Assembly (NCBI RefSeq): GCF_025145845.1 | Contig: NZ_CP102253.1 | Location: forward strand, 2,356,001-2,420,000 | DNA from: Alistipes shahii WAL 8301 | GTDB taxonomy: Bacteria > Bacteroidota > Bacteroidia > Bacteroidales > Rikenellaceae | Reading direction: 5' to 3' | Length of the DNA: 64,000 nucleotides | Part shown: one piece after another, positions 25,598 to 35,600 of the stretch | How positions within the stretch are numbered: the first letter of the stretch is position 1 | Layout of the letters: every line of letters starts with the position of its first letter | Notes under the pieces: generated by a model | Seen by the model: the letters and a program-made list of their open reading frames with translations, nothing else | Database searches by the model: none | What the model was told of the DNA's origin: nothing | Program-made: the position numbers and the translations under genes

Positions 25598-26476
25598 ATG
25601 AATACCGTCTGGATCGTACTGCCTGTATTGATCGCGCTGATGTTTCAGCTCGGCATCGAACTCGACCGGCAGGCCTTCGCCGGTGTGGCCCGCCGTCCGG
25701 CGGCCGTTGTCGCGGGGCTGCTGGGCCAATTGGCGCTGCTGCCGCTCATCGCCTTCGGCGTGGGGCTGGCCTTCCGCCTGCCGCCCGTCTATTTTCTGGG
25801 GCTGCTGCTCGTCGCCTGCTGTCCGGGAGGCAGTTCGTCGAACGTCTTTTCGATGCTGGCCAAGGGCGACGTGGCCCTTTCGGTGACACTGACCGCTTTG
25901 AGCAGCCTCATCACGCTCTTCACGATTCCGCTGGTGATGGGTTTCGCCGCGCGTTTCGTCGCGGTGCATGCCGGTGCGGCCATCGAACTTCCGGTCGGGA
26001 AACTGCTGGTGCAGAACATCGTCCTGCTGTTCCTGCCGATGCTCTGCGGGGCGCTTTTCAGGCATTGGCGGCCCCGGGCGGCACGGCGTGTGCACGAGCT
26101 GCTGGGACGTGTGGCCTTCCCGGCCCTGATGCTGCTGGCGGCGGTGTTCTTCGTGCAGTACGCCTCGACGATTCTGGAGAATCTTGGCGTGCTGGGTCTG
26201 GCCGCGGGTGCGCTGATCCTGCTGGCGATGGCGGGCGGATCGCTGCTGGCCCGCCTGTTCCGGCTCCGGCGGGCGGTGCGCCGCACGATCGTCATCGAGG
26301 TCGGGATGCAGAACGCTGCGCAGGCGATCGCCGTCGCCACCTCGCCGCTGATCTTCGACAGCGGTGAAATGGCCGTCCCGGCCATCGTCTACGCCCTCGT
26401 GATGAACGTGGTTCTGCTCTCGTACCTGAAACTGCTGCCGAAATGTACCGATGAAACGGCGTCGGAAGGCGCCTGA
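25598..26476 (+). CDS. Bile acid:sodium symporter (BASS) family transporter
   Basis: This 292-residue, highly hydrophobic protein has nine to ten predicted membrane helices. The BASS signature CCPGGSSSNVFSMLAKGDVALSVTL, near residues 73-98, forms part of the crossed-helix ion and substrate site. IVIEVGMQNAAQAIAVA near residue 230 is the second conserved segment. The family moves organic anions such as bile acids, pantoate or keto acids with sodium; the substrate here cannot be told. It is divergent from the sigma gene and 18 bp upstream of a TonB-dependent receptor, so the two could form an outer/inner-membrane import route, though the receptor seems to have its own -7 box. Confidence 0.9.
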   Translation: MNTVWIVLPVLIALMFQLGIELDRQAFAGVARRPAAVVAGLLGQLALLPLIAFGVGLAFRLPPVYFLGLLLVACCPGGSSSNVFSMLAKGDVALSVTLTALSSLITLFTIPLVMGFAARFVAVHAGAAIELPVGKLLVQNIVLLFLPMLCGALFRHWRPRAARRVHELLGRVAFPALMLLAAVFFVQYASTILENLGVLGLAAGALILLAMAGGSLLARLFRLRRAVRRTIVIEVGMQNAAQAIAVATSPLIFDSGEMAVPAIVYALVMNVVLLSYLKLLPKCTDETASEGA

Positions 26477-26481
26477 CCGAG

Positions 26482-26489
26482 TATCTTTG
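26482..26489 (+). promoter_or_regulatory. -7 box abutting the TonB receptor start
   Basis: TATCTTTG ends 4 bp before the ATG at 26494, so a transcript from it would be nearly leaderless. No TTG is seen at the -33 distance. Confidence 0.4.
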
Positions 26490-26493
26490 CCGT

Positions 26494-28875
26494 ATGAAAT
26501 TCCTGAAAGTCGCTGTTTTGTTTTTCGGCCTGGCCGCGGCGTTTGCCGTGCGGGCGCAGGGCGGGACCTATCCCGTCAGCGGGCGGGTGATCGACCGTTT
26601 GAGCCGCCGCCCCGTGGCCTATGCCGCCGTGGTGCTGGCCGGGCAGGAGCAGAAGGGAGCCTCGACCGACTCGCTGGGGAGGTTCCGCATCGAGCGCGTG
26701 AAGCCGGGCATCTGGCGGCTGGCGGTCTCGTCGGTGGGCTACAAGAGCCTCACGACGCCCGAATACATGGTCTCGGCCGCCACGCCCTTTATCGAAGTCG
26801 AGCTGGAGGAGGATGCCGCGCAGCTGGAGGCCGTGACGGTCCGTCCGTCGCCGTTCCGCGTCACGGCGGAGAGTCCCGTAAGTTTGAAGGTGATCGGCCT
26901 GCGGGAGATCGAGAAAAGCCCCGGCTCGAACCGCGACGTGTCGCGCATCGTGCGCTCGTATCCCGGCGTGGCCTTCTCGCCCGTGGGGTATCGCAACGAT
27001 TTGATCGTGCGCGGTGGCGGGCCTGCGGAGAACAAGTTCTACATGGACGGGATCGAAATCCCGAACATCAACCATTTCGCCACGCAGGGGGCGACGGGCG
27101 GTCCGGTGAGCATCGTCAACGCCGACCTCGTGCGCGAAATCAGTTTTTATACGGGAGCCTTTCCCGCCGACCGGGCCGGGGCGTTGAGTTCCGTGCTGGA
27201 CTTCAGTCTCCGCGACGGCAATGCCGAAAAGCAGACCTTCAAAGCGACGTTGGGCGCCTCGGAAGTGGGGTTGAGCGGCAGCGGGCACATCGGCGGCAAG
27301 ACGACTTATCTGTTTTCCATCCGCCAGTCCTACCTGCAACTGCTGTTCAAACTGCTGGGGCTGCCCTTCCTGCCCAACTACATCGACGGGCAGGCGAAAG
27401 TCAAGACACGCCTTTCGGAGCGCGACGAGCTGACGGTGCTGGCCCTTGCGGGATTCGACAACATGCGTCTCAACGTCGACGAGAAGGGCGAGGACGCCGA
27501 ATACCTGTTGAGCTACCTGCCCCGTATCCGGCAGGAGACCTTCACGGTGGGGGCTTCGTGGCGTCACTATGCGGGCCGCCACGTGCAGACCGTGACCTTG
27601 AGCCACAACTACCTGAACAACCGCAACCTGAAATACCTGCGCAACGATGATTCGTCGGAGGACAACCTGACGCTCCGGCTGCGCTCCGTGGAGCAGAAGA
27701 CCACGCTCCGGGCCGAGAACCGCACCTATCTGGGCTGCTGGACCGTCCGCGAGGGCGTCGAGGTGAATTATTCCGACTACACGAACCGCACGCTGCAACG
27801 GCTCTATACCGACAGGACGCAGTTGTCGGACTACCGGACCCGGCTGGGAATCGTCGGCTGGGGGCTGTTCGCCGGGGCCGAATACGCCTCGGCCGACAAG
27901 CGGTTCACCGCCTCGGCGGGCCTGCGCGCCGACGGGTGCGACTACTCGGGACGTATGGCGCGGGTGTGGCGCCAGCTGTCGCCCCGGGCTTCGGTCTCCT
28001 ATGCGGTAGGTCCCGGCTGGTCGGTGAGCGGCAGCGCGGGGCTTTACTGCCAGCTGCCGCCCTACACGGCGTTGGGATTCAAGGAGGAGGACGCGCTGGT
28101 CAACCGATCGCTCGATTACATGCGCGTCGGGGTCTTCAGCGCGGGCGTCGACTGGCGGCTGCGCGACCGGCTGATCGTCTCGGTCGAGGGATTTTACAGA
28201 CGCTACGGCGATGTGCCGCTGTCGGTGGCGGACGGGATTCCGCTCTCGTGCAAGGGCAACGATTACGGCGTGGTGGGCAACGAGAAGCTGGTCTCCTCGG
28301 CGCAGGGGCGCGCCTACGGCGTCGAGGCGATGGCCCGCTGGCAGATTCCGGGGCGAGTGAACGTCGTGGGGTCGGTGACCGTGTTCCGCTCGGAGTACCG
28401 CAACGACCGGCAGGCCCCGTGGATCGCCTCGGCGTGGGACAACCGTTTCGTGGTCAACGTCAGCGGAACCTACGACCTGCCGCGCCACTGGAGCTTCGGT
28501 GCGAAGCTGAGCGCCGTGGGCGGTGCGCCCTACACGCCCTACGACGTGGAGCGTTCGTCGCTCGTCGAGGCGTGGGATGCGCAGGGACGGCCCTACTACG
28601 ACTATTCGAAATACAACGCCGGGCGGCTCGACGCCTTCGCCCAGCTGGACGTGCGCGTCGACAAGGTGTTCTACTTCCGCCGCTGCATGCTGGGTCTCTA
28701 CATCGACCTGCAAAACGTTGCGGGCGGTCGTTTGCGCCAGCCCGACGTGCTGATGTCCACGGGGGAGATCGAGAACCCCTCGGCTCCGGCTTCGGAACGG
28801 CGTTACCGCATGAAATACCTCGAACAGGTGAGCGGCACGCTGCTCCCGACGCTGGGCCTAACGGTCGAGTTTTAA
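26494..28875 (+). CDS. TonB-dependent outer-membrane receptor
   Basis: This 793-residue receptor has a signal peptide (MKFLKVAVLFFGLAAAFAVRAQ) and a carboxypeptidase-regulatory-like domain (VSGRVIDRLSRRPVAYAAVVL to about 105). The plug follows (NRDVSRIVRSYPGVAFS, LIVRGGGPAENKFYMDGIEIPNIN), then a barrel ending in LGLTVEF. It is shorter than SusC and has no SusD partner, so it belongs to the general TonB receptor group. The ligand is unknown. Its stop overlaps the 3' end of the convergent permease gene by 4 bp. Confidence 0.92.
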   Translation: MKFLKVAVLFFGLAAAFAVRAQGGTYPVSGRVIDRLSRRPVAYAAVVLAGQEQKGASTDSLGRFRIERVKPGIWRLAVSSVGYKSLTTPEYMVSAATPFIEVELEEDAAQLEAVTVRPSPFRVTAESPVSLKVIGLREIEKSPGSNRDVSRIVRSYPGVAFSPVGYRNDLIVRGGGPAENKFYMDGIEIPNINHFATQGATGGPVSIVNADLVREISFYTGAFPADRAGALSSVLDFSLRDGNAEKQTFKATLGASEVGLSGSGHIGGKTTYLFSIRQSYLQLLFKLLGLPFLPNYIDGQAKVKTRLSERDELTVLALAGFDNMRLNVDEKGEDAEYLLSYLPRIRQETFTVGASWRHYAGRHVQTVTLSHNYLNNRNLKYLRNDDSSEDNLTLRLRSVEQKTTLRAENRTYLGCWTVREGVEVNYSDYTNRTLQRLYTDRTQLSDYRTRLGIVGWGLFAGAEYASADKRFTASAGLRADGCDYSGRMARVWRQLSPRASVSYAVGPGWSVSGSAGLYCQLPPYTALGFKEEDALVNRSLDYMRVGVFSAGVDWRLRDRLIVSVEGFYRRYGDVPLSVADGIPLSCKGNDYGVVGNEKLVSSAQGRAYGVEAMARWQIPGRVNVVGSVTVFRSEYRNDRQAPWIASAWDNRFVVNVSGTYDLPRHWSFGAKLSAVGGAPYTPYDVERSSLVEAWDAQGRPYYDYSKYNAGRLDAFAQLDVRVDKVFYFRRCMLGLYIDLQNVAGGRLRQPDVLMSTGEIENPSAPASERRYRMKYLEQVSGTLLPTLGLTVEF

Positions 28876-30329
28876 GCCTCCGGCGTCCGCCGGGCGTTCC
28901 GTTTGTCCATTGCGAAACTGATGATGAAAGGGATCGCGAGGAAGACCGCCGTGCCGGTCACCACCAGCCACGTGTACGTCGCCGGACTGCCCACGGGCAG
29001 CTGCGAAGGCGGGAAGAAGGTGACGATGAACGAGAACAGCACGGCGAGGAACCCCACGCCTCCGATCAGCCACATGCCCGTGTTTCCGCCCGGTACGCGG
29101 TAGCTGCGGATAAGCTTGGGCTGCGTGTAGCGCAGGCGGATTCCTGCGGCGTACATCATCATATACATAATGAGGTAGAGTCCTACGGTCAGGGCGCTCA
29201 ACAGGAAGAACGCCACGCTGACGTCGTCCATCACGATGTAAAGCGACGAGAGGAGCGTCACGATGCAGCCCTGGATAATCAGTATGTTGAGCTGCACGCC
29301 GTTCTTGTTGGTCTTCTGGAGGAAGCAGGGCAGAGCGCCGTCCCTGGCCGTCCACAGCAGGCCGCGGCTGGGGCCCGAAATCCACGACATCACGCCCGCC
29401 AGCGCACCGAAGGCCACGAGCAGTCCCATGACGTTCGAGAGCCATCCCACGTGGTAACGTTCGAAAGCGATCTGGAAGGTGGTGAACAGCCCCGACTGGA
29501 GGTTGATCTGGTCGTAGGGGGTGATGATGGCCACGGCCAGCGCGCCCAGCGTGAACAGTCCGAACGAGATCAGCGCAGCGAGGAACATCGCCCGCGGGAA
29601 CTGCGTCTGGGGTTTGGCCAGTTCCGGAGCGTGCACGGCGTGCACCTCCACGCCGGCGAACAGCAGCAGGATGCCCGCCAGGAACGCGATGTCGCTCATG
29701 CCCGTGATGTGGGGGAAGAGACGCGGGTGGACGTGCTGCGCGGCGTCGACGTTGACGATCTGCGAGACGCCGGCCGGAATCTCCTTCAGGGCGATTTCGT
29801 TGCCGCCGGCCATCCAGATGACCGCCATCACGATCACGACGACGCCCGGGAGCACCGTGCCGATCAGAAATCCCTTCGAGGTGATGCCCGAGATGGCCGA
29901 CGTGCCGCGCAGGGTCACCAGCGTCGCGCACCAGTACATCGCAATCGAGAACAACCCGACGTACAGCCCGTTCTGCGCCAGTGCCGGAACGCCGATCATG
30001 TAGGCGATCGACGCGGCGGCGAATCCCAGTACGGTGGGATACCAGACGACGTTCTGAATCCATTGCAGGAAGATCGCCGAGAAGCCCAGGTGGCGGTTGA
30101 AAGCCTCCTTGACCCAGGTGTAGACGCCGCCGCCGCGGTCGGCGAAGGCGCTGCCCAGTTCGGCGCCCACGAGGGCCGCGGGAATCAGGAAGAGGAACGT
30201 CGCGAAGAAAATGTAGAAGAACATCGTCAGTTCCTCCTGGGCCATCATCGGGAGCCCGCGCAGGCTGATGACGGCCGCAGCGGTCATCAGCGCCAGCTGC
30301 GTCGTGGTGATATTTTTACGTTTTGCCAT
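28872..30329 (-). CDS. APC-family amino acid permease (GadC-like)
   Basis: This 485-residue inner-membrane protein has about twelve helices. The ATG at 30329 (MAKRKNITTTQLALMTAA) is chosen because upstream sequence is not membrane-like and the next 20 residues match the usual start of this subgroup. The segments DRGGGVYTWVKEAFNRHLGF and LLLFAGVEVHAVHAPEL resemble the glutamate/GABA antiporter and YjeM-like branch of APC exchangers. No decarboxylase gene lies next to it, so an acid-resistance role is not supported by context. It is convergent with the TonB receptor and divergent from the repeat-bounded operon. Confidence 0.88.
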   Translation of the reverse strand: MAKRKNITTTQLALMTAAAVISLRGLPMMAQEELTMFFYIFFATFLFLIPAALVGAELGSAFADRGGGVYTWVKEAFNRHLGFSAIFLQWIQNVVWYPTVLGFAAASIAYMIGVPALAQNGLYVGLFSIAMYWCATLVTLRGTSAISGITSKGFLIGTVLPGVVVIVMAVIWMAGGNEIALKEIPAGVSQIVNVDAAQHVHPRLFPHITGMSDIAFLAGILLLFAGVEVHAVHAPELAKPQTQFPRAMFLAALISFGLFTLGALAVAIITPYDQINLQSGLFTTFQIAFERYHVGWLSNVMGLLVAFGALAGVMSWISGPSRGLLWTARDGALPCFLQKTNKNGVQLNILIIQGCIVTLLSSLYIVMDDVSVAFFLLSALTVGLYLIMYMMMYAAGIRLRYTQPKLIRSYRVPGGNTGMWLIGGVGFLAVLFSFIVTFFPPSQLPVGSPATYTWLVVTGTAVFLAIPFIISFAMDKRNARRTPEA

Positions 30330-30505
30330 GGTGGGTAGGTTGGATTTTGCTGTTTTCCCTCGTCGTCCGCCGCACAGTTTTCGTGCCGGAGCGCATTGCC
30401 GCCCCGTGAAATCGGCAGCCGGAGCGTTGCAAAGAACCGATCGGAACACCGGGCGGCTTTTTCGTACCCTGCGCACGCAGAAACGGCGCGCCCGGCATGC
30501 GGATG

Positions 30506-30690
30506 CAAAAACAGCAGGGAATCTCGCGATTGCCTGCTGTCCCCGGAGGTCGCCCTCCTAAAACTACTAACCCAAACTTAAATAAATGAAGAAACCTCAC
30601 TGCGGTTGCTGTGCCGCAGCTGACCGGAATAAGTACAAAGCGCGTGCCGAACCTGCAATCGCCGTCCGCCGCAGACCGTTTGGTCGATTA
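30506..30690 (+). repeat. Repeat R1 (left boundary of operon copy A)
   Basis: About 185 bp are nearly identical to R2 (45507-45690) and, for the first 145 bp, to R3 (46127-46270). It holds three hairpins: CAGCAGG../..CCTGCTG (12 bp, one mismatch), GGAGG-TCGC-CCTCC, and CTGCGG/CCGCAG. On the minus strand the first hairpin is followed by a T-run, so it can terminate leftward transcripts. The rest of 30330-30505 shows nothing recognisable. Confidence 0.9.
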
Positions 30691-30723
30691 TCGGGACTTG
30701 TAATGGAATTTTCATCGGAATAA
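30586..30723 (+). CDS. Cys-rich 45-aa mini-ORF in R1
   Basis: The frame reads MKKPHCGCCAAADRNKYKAR and continues to 45 residues, with AT-rich sequence before the ATG. The same frame, the same 45-residue length and the same stop position occur in R2 (45589-45726) despite about ten substitutions. In R3 it stops after 13 residues. It lies 84 bp before the sigma start, so a leader peptide is possible, but coding is unproven. Confidence 0.4.
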   Translation: MKKPHCGCCAAADRNKYKARAEPAIAVRRRPFGRLSGLVMEFSSE

Positions 30724-30807
30724 TTTTGTTTTTATTTCTTTTATTGTTTTATTTGTGACGGATATTCAATGATAATAGCTATAAAAGAAAATATATAGCA
30801 TCCTGAT

Positions 30808-31338
30808 ATGGAAGATGAGAAAGATATTTTACGGCGGATGAGCAGCGGGGACAGTGATGCCTTCCGGCTTGTCTTCCTGAAATACGCCCCGCGTGTGGAG
30901 GCCTTCGCCATGAAGATGCTGAAGAATATCCACGAGGCGCAGGACGTGTCGCAGAATATCTTCACCAAACTGTGGATGCAGCGCCGTGAACTGGCCCAGG
31001 TTCAGTCGCTCAACGCTTACCTGTTCCGCATGACGCGCAATGCCGTGCTGGACATCTGTAAGCACAGCCGGATCCGGATGCAGTTCGAAAACAGCGCCCG
31101 GGTCGACGGACAGATTCTTTGCGACGACGTTACGGAACGGATCGACACGGCCGAACTGTCGCGCCAGATCGAAGCCGCCGTCAGCAAGATGCCTGCCCGG
31201 AGGTATGAAATCTACCGCCTGTCGCGCGAGTGCGGCAAGAACAACCGTGAAATTGCCGAGGAGTTGAATATCAGTCCCAAAAGCGTTGAAAACCAGATTA
31301 CGAAAGCGCTCGGCAGCATCAAAAAGGAAATTTCCTGA
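30808..31338 (+). CDS. ECF sigma factor of the Sus-like operon
   Basis: This 176-residue factor has region 2 (DAFRLVFLKYAPRVEAFAMKML, then AQDVSQNIFTKLWMQRREL) and region 4 (YRLSRECGKNNREIAEELNISPKSVENQI). It is the first gene of a co-directional eight-gene set and is followed 124 bp later by its FecR partner. By analogy with FecI/FecR systems it should activate the SusC-led genes downstream when the STN domain of that SusC senses ligand. A decayed copy of its first 35 or so codons occurs at 45811. Confidence 0.94.
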   Translation: MEDEKDILRRMSSGDSDAFRLVFLKYAPRVEAFAMKMLKNIHEAQDVSQNIFTKLWMQRRELAQVQSLNAYLFRMTRNAVLDICKHSRIRMQFENSARVDGQILCDDVTERIDTAELSRQIEAAVSKMPARRYEIYRLSRECGKNNREIAEELNISPKSVENQITKALGSIKKEIS

Positions 31339-31462
31339 ATTTTATTTTCATTTCGGCGTAGGGGTGTTGCGCCGCTGGATCGTCTAGTATGTGTAAGAGG
31401 ATGACAGCGGACTGCGGCGCCCCGGCATTTTGCCGCACGATGCTTCCCCACGGAAAAAAGCC

Positions 31463-32461
31463 ATGACTAAAAAGACCAAGAACATAGTTTCCGATTTCGC
31501 GAACAACGACATGCCCGCCGAGGTGCAGGAGCAGTTCCGCTGCTGGCTGGACGAGCATGCGGGCGGCGAGGCTGCGGAGGAACAACTGCTCGAGGAGTGG
31601 AACGCGGCGAAGCTCGGCCCGGTGAACGGCGCTGCCTATGAGCAGTCGTTCGAGCGGCTGATGCAGTCGATGCCGGCGGCTTCGTCTGCCGCGGCTCCGA
31701 AAAAGGGCCGCATTGCCCGTCTGGCTGCATCGTGGCGGCGTATGGCGGCCGTTGCAGCCGTCTGCGGGGTGGTGCTGGGACTCGGCGCCCTCGGCGCCCG
31801 CCTGTTCCTGAAACCCGAAAACGGGGTGTTTGTGGTTACGGGCGAAGACAGCAAGGGCCGCTTCGTGCTGCCCGACGGTACGCAGGTCTGGCTCAACTAC
31901 GACAGCCGCCTCTACTATCCCGAGTCGTTCGACGGCAATTTGCGCTCCGTACGGCTCGAAGGCGAGGCGCTCTTCAACGTCGTGCGCGATGCTTCGAAAC
32001 CGTTCCGTGTCCGGACTTCGCTGATGGAGGTCGAGGTGCTGGGGACGGTCTTCGACCTGAAATGTTACGAGCACCTGGACTATGCCGAGTTGGTACTTGT
32101 CTCCGGCTCGGTCAAAGCCACCTGTGCCGGGCAGTTGCCCGTCACGCTCTGCCCCGACGAGCGGCTGGTCGCCTATCGCAATTCGAAAAAGATCGACTAC
32201 CAGGCTGTCGATGCCAATAATTACAATAAGTGGATGTTCGAAACGCAGAAACTCGATGAGATGCGTCTCGACGCCGTTTTCGTCAACCTCGAACACCGCT
32301 ATAACGTCGAGTTCGACATCGCGGACGATGTCGGGCTCGAGGCGCGGCTTACGCTTTCGCTGCGCAGCGAGCCGCTCGAGGAGATTCTGGATGCCATCGC
32401 ACTGGTGGTTCCGATCCGTTACGAATCCTCCGGGGGAACAATTTTCATAACACGCAGATAG
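31463..32461 (+). CDS. FecR-family anti-sigma factor
   Basis: This 332-residue protein has a cytoplasmic N-terminus (about 1-95), one membrane helix (MAAVAAVCGVVLGLGALGARLFL, about 96-118) and a FecR domain (GRFVLPDGTQVWLNYDSRLYYPESF, RLEGEALFNVV). The C-terminal domain (MRLDAVFVNLEHRYNVEFDI) contacts the STN domain of the transducer. The ATG at 31463 (MTKKTKNIVSDF) is preferred over one 33 bp upstream because it gives the typical short N-terminus. It pairs with the sigma factor immediately upstream. Confidence 0.93.
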   Translation: MTKKTKNIVSDFANNDMPAEVQEQFRCWLDEHAGGEAAEEQLLEEWNAAKLGPVNGAAYEQSFERLMQSMPAASSAAAPKKGRIARLAASWRRMAAVAAVCGVVLGLGALGARLFLKPENGVFVVTGEDSKGRFVLPDGTQVWLNYDSRLYYPESFDGNLRSVRLEGEALFNVVRDASKPFRVRTSLMEVEVLGTVFDLKCYEHLDYAELVLVSGSVKATCAGQLPVTLCPDERLVAYRNSKKIDYQAVDANNYNKWMFETQKLDEMRLDAVFVNLEHRYNVEFDIADDVGLEARLTLSLRSEPLEEILDAIALVVPIRYESSGGTIFITRR

Positions 32462-32574
32462 ACCGTTTTGTACGATGTCCTCTTTGGGACAACGTGGGAT
32501 AACTTATTTGTTGCTGAAATGTAATATGTTGGTAATCAATATGATATAAAACTAACTCTAAAACTTTCATCGCT

Positions 32575-32613
32575 ATGACAAGACCTTTACGCATTCCTGC
32601 TTTCGATTATTAG
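32575..32613 (+). other. Possible 12-codon leader before SusC
   Basis: ATG 32575 opens MTRPLRIPAFDY and a stop, after an AT-rich leader of the kind that usually precedes a SusC start. The SusC itself begins 78 bp later at a TTG. It may be a leader peptide or a relic of an older start. Confidence 0.3.
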
Positions 32614-32690
32614 GCCTTCTCCGGCGGCCGCAACCGACGGTTGTCCGGAACGTGTGAACCTTTTTTCGTGCATTCAAAAACCTTATTGCC

Positions 32691-35600
32691 TTGAAACTTC
32701 AAACTTCCATTCAGAAACGGGCGTACCGTGCCCGTTGCGGTCTGCGGCGTGTCCTGCCGGTTTTGCTGGCGTTGGTGGTCGCTACTGCTGCCGTTGCAGT
32801 GCCTCCTTCCTCTTCGCGCGACGGTAAACTGACGCTTAACGTCAAGAATATTACGGTAAAAGAGCTGCTGCAAACCATCGAAAAGCAGAGCCGCTACACT
32901 TTCGTGTATAACATTTCGGATCTCGATCCCGCCCGCCGGGTCTCGCTCAGCGTGACCGACGCCTCCGTCGAGGCGGTCATCGCGCAGGCGATCCCCGAGG
33001 TGACGGCTACAGTGCGGGGAACACAGGTCGTGCTCGTGCGCAAGGCGGCCGACAAGGCCCGTCCCAATGTGAAAATAACCGGTACGGTGCGTGATGCCGA
33101 CGGCGTGCCGCTCGTCGGTGCGACGCTGATCGTCGAGGGTACGACCCTCGGTATGAGCACCGGCGCCAACGGCGAATATACGCTGAATGTTCCGGCAAAC
33201 GGCAAAATTGTCTGTTCCTATCTGGGTTACGATTCGGTGACGGAGACGGTGAACGCCCGTACGCGTATCGACTTCCAGCTCCGGGCGGCGGCCAACAGCA
33301 TCGAGGACGTGGTGGTGACGGCCCTCGGTATCACCCGTAAGGAGAAGAGCCTCGGCTATGCCGTCTCGAAGATCGGCTCCGACGACATCACCAACAATGC
33401 CAGCGGCAGTTGGCTGAGCGGTATGGCCGGTAAGGTTGCCGGTCTGAATCTCGACCAGTCGGCCGCAGGACCCGGCGGATCGGTCCGTGTCACGCTGCGC
33501 GGCGAGGGCTCGCTCTCGTATAACAACAATACGGCTCTGTTCGTGGTCGACGGTGTGCCCATCGGCAGCGGTATGGATTCCAATACGTCGTCGGGTTCTT
33601 ACGAATCGGACGACGCCCCGATCGACTACGGCAATGGCGCCGGTGACATCAATCCCGACGACGTGGAGTCGATCTCGGTGCTGAAAGGCCCGGCTGCAAC
33701 GGCGCTTTACGGATCGCGCGCCGCCAACGGCGCCATCATCGTTACGACCAAGTCGGGCCGCAAGCAGAAGGGCATCGGGGTTACTTTTACCACCTCGGTA
33801 ACCTTCGACAAGGCGGGTTACTGGCCCGATTTCCAGAATGTATACGGCGCCGGCGACTTCCGCAAAACGACCATCAATACGGGGCATATGACCAACGGCC
33901 TGAATCCCGACGAATATTCGTTCTACACGGTCGACGCCGATCATTCGGATACCGGCAAAAAAGTAAATGCATTCCATTCGCGTTACCAGTTCGGCGAGAA
34001 AATCCAGGGGCAGATGCGTTACATGTATGCCTCGTTCGATCCGGCGACGGGGACCTATACGCGGCTTCCGTACGAAGTATGCGACTGGTACAAGGGATTC
34101 TTCCGGACGGGCGTTACCTACACCAACAGTCTGGCGGTGGACGCCAGCGACGGCCATGGCTCGTCGCTGCGCGTGTCGGTCAAGGATACGCGCAACGACT
34201 GGATCGTGCCCAATACGGGTTTCAGCACCCAGAACTTCACGCTTTCGGCTATCAGCAAGCGGAACAAATACATCGAGGCCGGATTGAAACTGAGCTACTA
34301 CCGCAAAAATTCGGACAACCTGCCCGTGGGGGGATACAGCAATTCGTCGCCCCTGAAAACGTTGCTCTGGCAACCTGTGAGCGCTTCGGCCCGCGATGCA
34401 TACAACGAATGGAACAGCGGCCGGCTGGTCGACTACTATTCGGGCAGCGATTCTTCGGTGAAGCTGATTAACGGATTGATGGACAATCCCTATTTCATTG
34501 TTTACGAATGTCTGAATACGCAGGCCAAAGACCGTGTTTACGGCAATGCCAGCGTGACGGGGCATATTATTCCCGAGAAACTGTCGCTGACCGTGCGTTC
34601 GGGCATCGACTTCAGCAACGATTTCCGTACGCAGCAGAAACCGCAGTACACGCATGCCTACCTCGACGGAATGTACCGCGAACAAACGATCCGCAACATC
34701 GAACTCAACAACGACTTTCTGCTGAGCTACCGCGATACGTTCGGCGATTTTTCGCTCAACGCGTCGCTGGGCGGTAACAACATGCTCTATAAGTATCATT
34801 CCGTGCGGTTGACGGCCAATATGCTCGAAGAACCCAACGTGTTCATTTTGCAGAACGTCAACGGGAAACTCGATGTGGACAACCTGCGTAAAACCAAGTC
34901 GATCAATTCGTTCTACGGGTTGGTTTCGCTCAGTTGGCGCGACATGCTCTTTTTTGATATTACCGGCCGCAACGACTGGTCGAGTACGCTGGCTCCCGGT
35001 TACAACTCCTACTTTTACCCCTCGGTGAGCGCCAGCGTGCTGCTCGACGAGGTGTTCAAACTGCGCAACAAGGCCAAGTGGATCGACATGCTCAAGATTC
35101 GCGGTTCGTGGGCCAACGTGGGTAACGATACGGAGCCTTACCAGCTCCTGGGTTCCTACTCCAATTCATCGGTTTTCACCGGGGCTTACAAACTGCCCGG
35201 ATCGACCAAAAACTACCGGCTCAAACCCGAAAATGTCGAGAGCTGGGAGGTCGGTTTCGAAGGCCACTTCCTGCAAAACCGCATCTCTTTCGACTTTGCT
35301 TATTACAGTTCGGAGACGACGAACCAGATCATCAACGTCCCCTCCGACTGGGCGACCGGCGCTTCGTCGATGGTCATCAACGCCGGCTGCGTGCGTAACG
35401 AGGGTATCGAACTTTCGGCGCGGTTCCAGCTCGTGAAAACCAAAAACTGGCGTTGGAATATCGATGCCAACTGGTCGAAGAACTGGAATGAACTGGTCGA
35501 GTTGCCCCCGGGCGTCAATGTCTGGCAGCTCAATGCGAGCAATACCATCGGCAGCAAAGTCTTCATCTACGCCTATCCGGGCGGAGAGTTGGGGCGTATC

